From an uncultured Gemmataceae bacterium (GTDB taxonomy: Bacteria; Planctomycetota; Planctomycetia; Gemmatales; Gemmataceae), in contig CALDUY010000043.1 in assembly GCA_937923405.1 (NCBI GenBank), positions 1 through 64,000 on the forward strand: a stretch of DNA of 64,000 nucleotides, in the 5' to 3' direction. Below, piece by piece: positions 60,783 through 64,000 of this stretch. Below the pieces are notes generated by a model. The model had not been told where the DNA came from and did not search any database. It was given only the letters and a program-made list of their open reading frames with translations. Each line of letters begins with the position of its first letter. Within the stretch, counting starts at the first letter, position 1. Position numbers and translations under genes: made by a program.

Positions 60783-61700
60783 GTGGAACGAACGATGGCC
60801 GGTTTAGGGATAGGCCTCGCGCTGGTCGTTCCCTTCTTCGTGGGATGTAGCCTGTTGCCGCACAATCGCGATCGGGGACCGGCTCCAACGGCTGTCCCGT
60901 CGAAAGCTCCGGATGCCTCGGCATTGGTGAACTATCTGAACCAAAACGCCCAACGAGTACAAACCATCCGAGCCAAGGTAGCCATCGATGCCAAACAGGG
61001 CACACAGCCCGTCGGACTCGATGGCGAGCTTGCCTGTCAGAAGCCGCGAGATTTCCGCCTCAAAGCCAAGCTGGTTGGCAGGCCTGCGGTGGACATTGGC
61101 TCCAACAACGAGGAGTTTTGGTACTGGATCAGCCAAGCTCCCGATCCTTACGTTTATCACTGCTCCTATGCCGACATGGCCACGGGTAAGGTGAATCTTC
61201 CGTTCCCCTTCCATCCCGACATGGTGGTGGCCGCGATGGGCATTGCTGAGTACGATCCCGAGGCCAAGTATGAGGTTCGTGTCCATGAGAAAACCGTCGA
61301 TTTGATCCAGGACGCGACGACTGCTTCAGGTCAACCCGTGAAGCGAATCACCGTATTTAATCGCTACCAAGCCGCTCCAGGGCAGCCCCAGGTTCTCGGT
61401 CATGTGCTGATGGATCTTCGCGGCAAGCCGATCTGTCGGGCTACCGTCCACAAGATTCATGCCGATCGCGGCTCCGGAGCCATCGTTCCGGCCTCGGTGA
61501 CCATCGAATGGCCGGCCCAAGAGCTATCGATGAAACTGATGCTGTCGGACATTCAGACCAACTCGTTGGATAAGACCATCACCGGCCGTCTGTTCAGCCG
61601 TGCCGATTTGACCATGGAATCGTTCGACATCGGCAAGGGACGTGTAGATCGGCCCAGCAGCATCCGCAGTGCCGGCGCACTAATGCCGGCACGTCGCTGA
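60783..61700 (+). CDS. Lipoprotein of unknown function
   Basis: 305 residues from GTG 60783, chosen because AGGAGG lies six bases before it. The signal peptide ends in a lipobox, VPFFVGCSLLP, so the cysteine is lipidated and the protein sits on the membrane. The mature part is a LolA-like layered fold by pattern: NAQRVQTIRAKVAIDAKQGT, LACQKPRDFRLKAKLVGRPA, DLIQDATTASGQPVKRITVF and LIFQ-like strands. A role in outer-layer lipid or lipoprotein handling is possible but only inferred. Followed by a convergent ABC permease. Confidence 0.75.
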   Translation: MERTMAGLGIGLALVVPFFVGCSLLPHNRDRGPAPTAVPSKAPDASALVNYLNQNAQRVQTIRAKVAIDAKQGTQPVGLDGELACQKPRDFRLKAKLVGRPAVDIGSNNEEFWYWISQAPDPYVYHCSYADMATGKVNLPFPFHPDMVVAAMGIAEYDPEAKYEVRVHEKTVDLIQDATTASGQPVKRITVFNRYQAAPGQPQVLGHVLMDLRGKPICRATVHKIHADRGSGAIVPASVTIEWPAQELSMKLMLSDIQTNSLDKTITGRLFSRADLTMESFDIGKGRVDRPSSIRSAGALMPARR

Positions 61701-61753
61701 GCCTTGGCCAAAACAGCAACCCTGAAGTTTCTCCGCTTCGTGGTCCCCTCTGG

Positions 61754-62902
61754 TTATTCCTGTCGTAGAGCCGCGGTGGGAAGCATGCGAGCTGCTCGAC
61801 GAGCCGGCAAAATCCCGCCGATCAGGCCCACGACAAAGGCGATGACCAGACCGTAGACAAAATAGATCGGATTAATCGTACTATCGATCAGGCCAGCAAC
61901 CGCCTTGACGTTGGTCAACCCGCGGACCAACAATACCGAACTGACAATGCCGATCACCGCACCGATCATGCTAAGGACCACTGCCTCTAGTAGCACGAGC
62001 TGAAGTACACGTTTGGGTCGCCAGCCTACTGCGCGTAGAATGCCGATCTCGCGTGTGCGCTCGCTGACCGCCATCACCATCGTGTTCATTACGCCGAACA
62101 GCCCGATCACCAGCGCGATTGTAGAAGTGATCCAGGCCATCGCCTTGACGATCTGAAGTTCCTTCAGCCCTTTGACAAACTCCTGAGCCGGCACAGCGGT
62201 AATGGTTTTGTCCAACGCCTCGATCTGCTTGCGCACTGTTGGGATCAATTCCGGATCGCTGGTCTTCATCTCGGGGTCTAGGATCACGCTGTACGCCGTA
62301 ACTTTGTCTTTCTTGTCCATCAACTCTTGCAATTCGGACAAAGCAATCACCAACGCACCGTTCTCGAAGACGTTGTTCGATTCGTGAATACCGATCACCT
62401 CGAACAACGGCCCTCCGGGCAGAATCTCCAGTTTATCGCCGACTTTCTTGTCCAGGTTTCGGGCCAAGACGATGCCAAGCATCACTCCGCGCTGTTCGCC
62501 CACGTCGTACTTGTTCATCATCCGCCCTTCGAGTACTTTCATGTGATCGAAGACGACGGTCTCGGGGATCCACCCCTGACAGACGACGCTAGGAATGTCG
62601 CCGACTGAAACAACATCGACCAGGGCGGCGATCGAGTCCTTGACACCAGGAATGCTCTTAATCTTCTCGTTCAGGGACAACGGCACCGTGGCACTGGTAC
62701 CCTGTCCCGCCCCTCCAGCACGAGCGACGATCAAATCCACGCCTTTTCGCTTGTAAATGTTGCGAAAAGTCTCCTCAAATCCGCTGGCAATGCCGACCAG
62801 AGAGACGACGGCACAGATGGCAATGCCGATGGCGATAACCGTCAGCGCTGAACGCATGGGCCGACGGATGAGGTTTTTCACAACCAGCGTTCCGAACCAC
62901 AT
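61754..62902 (-). CDS. MacB/FtsX-type ABC transporter permease
   Basis: 382 residues. First membrane segment about 15-38 (MRSALTVIAIGIAICAVVSL), a large periplasmic part (about 45-255, with a MacB_PCD-like KVGDKLEILPGGPLFEVIGI), then three C-terminal segments (AWITSTIALVIGLFGVMNTM, LEAVVLSMIGAVIGIVSSVL, YGLVIAFVVGLIGGILPARR). AVSERTREIGILRAVGW is the FtsX core signature. It needs an ATPase partner, which is not in view on this side. GGAG precedes the ATG. Likely exports a lipoprotein or peptide. Confidence 0.9.
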   Translation of the reverse strand: MWFGTLVVKNLIRRPMRSALTVIAIGIAICAVVSLVGIASGFEETFRNIYKRKGVDLIVARAGGAGQGTSATVPLSLNEKIKSIPGVKDSIAALVDVVSVGDIPSVVCQGWIPETVVFDHMKVLEGRMMNKYDVGEQRGVMLGIVLARNLDKKVGDKLEILPGGPLFEVIGIHESNNVFENGALVIALSELQELMDKKDKVTAYSVILDPEMKTSDPELIPTVRKQIEALDKTITAVPAQEFVKGLKELQIVKAMAWITSTIALVIGLFGVMNTMVMAVSERTREIGILRAVGWRPKRVLQLVLLEAVVLSMIGAVIGIVSSVLLVRGLTNVKAVAGLIDSTINPIYFVYGLVIAFVVGLIGGILPARRAARMLPTAALRQE

Positions 62903-63045
62903 AGTAACTCCGCAATGGAGATAAATGCGCCAGAGAGATCATTTCCCTCTGTTCATCATCGTACCAAGGGATACGCTCCAGAGAAGATCGCGAAGGTGGA
63001 GAACTCGTCAGGTTTTCGGGAATTACGCCAATCACGCCAGATGTG

Positions 63046-64000
63046 CTATTTCTCCAGCGGAGGCGGAACAAAAGGGTCTTGCTGCTGGACGGCGGAAAAG
63101 TAGGCTCGGACAGTTCGCTCCAACGCCTCTGCCGTGGCGAAGTGAATCTGGGCCAAATTGTTCACTTCTGACGCATCATCCGGCTGAGTGAACAAGAACG
63201 GCTGCGTCGTTGAGGCTGTTGGTACGAGGCGAAGTGACCAATCCGCCGTGCGCAAGCCCAGTTCCAGGCCGGCGGCAGTCGAACAACTCAGCCCTAAGTA
63301 GTCACGCCCTTGGGACGAGCCTCCCGCCAACAGCGGCACCAGACTCAGCCCCTGCGCTGCCTTGAGCGAGGTGCCGGCCCACTGAGCAATCGTCGGTGCC
63401 AGATCGATCGATCCCGTGAGAGCCTCAACGCGCCGCCCTGCTCGACAGCCCGGGCCGTAGATCAACAGAGGAATTTGCACGATTTCTTGATGCAGCGAGG
63501 TTGGCGTTACGCAAACCTGAGCATGCTCGCCCAGAGCTAGCCCATGATCAGACGTCAGAATCAGGTGAACGTCATCGGCCAATCCGTCAAGCAAATCCCC
63601 CAGCAGTCCATCGACGTAGCTGACGGCGGCGGCATACGTTTCCTGGAGACGCAGATACAGCGTATCGTCGTCCGGATCGATCGGTCCAACGGGCGGCTCG
63701 AGGAGCGGTTCCAGAGGCGGAGCTTGGGGGATCAAATCCTCTGCGTTGTCCTCTTCGTTTTCCTCGTCGTGGTCGTCTTCCTCGGCAAATTCATCCTCGT
63801 TTTCGGAATCTTCCTGTGGGGAAAAGTACGCGTTAAGAATTGCCTGGGGAACATTCCAGGGCGGGATTAGCGCGGCCAGATCGAGCCAGATCAGCCAAGA
63901 CGGTTCCGAAGCTCGCAGGGCCTTATGGGCCAGCTCAGCAGCTGCGGGCGTGTCGGCGACTCGATCCACCTGGTCCCAACCTGCCTCGAACTCAGGGAAC
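63046..64000 (-). CDS. Sulfatase-like protein, N-terminus beyond the window
   Basis: The frame is open through the window edge, so the start is not seen; 318 residues are visible. LILTSDHGLALGEHAQVCVT is the C-terminal metal-ligand region of alkaline phosphatase/sulfatase enzymes, followed by SLHQEIVQIPLLIYGPGCRA, SIDLAPTIAQWAGTSLKAAQ. In the middle is an acidic insert with runs like EDEFAEEDDHDEENEEDNAE. The catalytic formylglycine cysteine would be in the missing part. Substrate unknown; planctomycetes use many sulfatases for sulfated glycans. No GTG start at 63969 need be used. Confidence 0.82.
   Translation of the reverse strand, partial: FPEFEAGWDQVDRVADTPAAAELAHKALRASEPSWLIWLDLAALIPPWNVPQAILNAYFSPQEDSENEDEFAEEDDHDEENEEDNAEDLIPQAPPLEPLLEPPVGPIDPDDDTLYLRLQETYAAAVSYVDGLLGDLLDGLADDVHLILTSDHGLALGEHAQVCVTPTSLHQEIVQIPLLIYGPGCRAGRRVEALTGSIDLAPTIAQWAGTSLKAAQGLSLVPLLAGGSSQGRDYLGLSCSTAAGLELGLRTADWSLRLVPTASTTQPFLFTQPDDASEVNNLAQIHFATAEALERTVRAYFSAVQQQDPFVPPPLEK

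Noticed and set aside
63969..63969. GTG start for the sulfatase-like gene
   Set aside because: The frame stays open to the window edge and the family N-terminus, with its catalytic cysteine, is missing, so the gene is cut rather than short.

Overview
This window reads as a chromosomal segment of a planctomycete, most likely of the Gemmatales/Gemmataceae type. The reasons are a DUF1549/DUF1553 plus DUF1501 gene pair, a DUF1080 protein, many small secreted proteins of unknown function, an FHA-GGDEF protein, a planctomycete-style Ser/Thr kinase and moderately GC-rich DNA. The genus cannot be fixed from sequence reading alone. I saw no rRNA, tRNA, CRISPR array, phage module or transposase.

Layout. 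1-4.2 kb: phosphoketolase (minus strand), then a translationally coupled SIS isomerase/ROK kinase pair, then an SDR reductase. 5.0-21.1 kb: one long minus-strand S10-spc-alpha ribosomal cluster running rpsJ, rplD, rplW, rplB, rpsS, rplV, rpsC, rplP, rpmC, rpsQ, rplN, rplX, rplE, rpsN, rpsH, rplF, rplR, rpsE, rplO, secY, adk, map, rpmJ, rpsM, rpsK, rpsD, rpoA, rplQ. It ends in a strong hairpin at 4995-5029. The genes for L3, L30 and IF-1 are absent from their usual slots, L2 carries an inserted segment of about 47 residues, and rpsC overlaps rplP by 62 bases.

21.3-34.6 kb: a small secreted cysteine protein, ispH, a Gfo/Idh/MocA oxidoreductase, FHA-GGDEF, secreted proteins, a tightly overlapping minus-strand set (hexuronate-type reductase, aat, an STN-like secreted protein), DUF6174 with glgC, hpt, a large hybrid histidine kinase with a repeat-derived insertion in its ATPase domain, and an enoyl-CoA hydratase. 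34.6-45.1 kb: a STAS protein and a minus-strand alpha-glucan cluster of GT4, DUF4912-GT4, GT4, GH57 branching enzyme, GH57-like protein and GlgX. Together with glgC at 29-30 kb it looks like a GT4/GH57-type glycogen system, but only one of the three GT4 paralogues keeps the catalytic E-x7-E glutamates.

45.5-64 kb: hypotheticals, a soluble Ser/Thr kinase, a PurF-type amidotransferase flanked on both sides by related elements of 161 and 201 bp with terminal inverted repeats (MITE-like), DUF1080, a ClC channel, an operon DUF1549/1553 - transglutaminase - DUF1501, a secreted protein with a cysteine-less thioredoxin-like domain, a lipoprotein, a MacB/FtsX-type permease, and a sulfatase-family gene cut by the window end.

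The strongest candidates for something not yet described are the glycosyltransferase trio with two apparently inactive members, the MITE-like pair around purF, the in-frame repeat insertion inside the histidine kinase, and the unusual L2 and ribosomal-operon structure.
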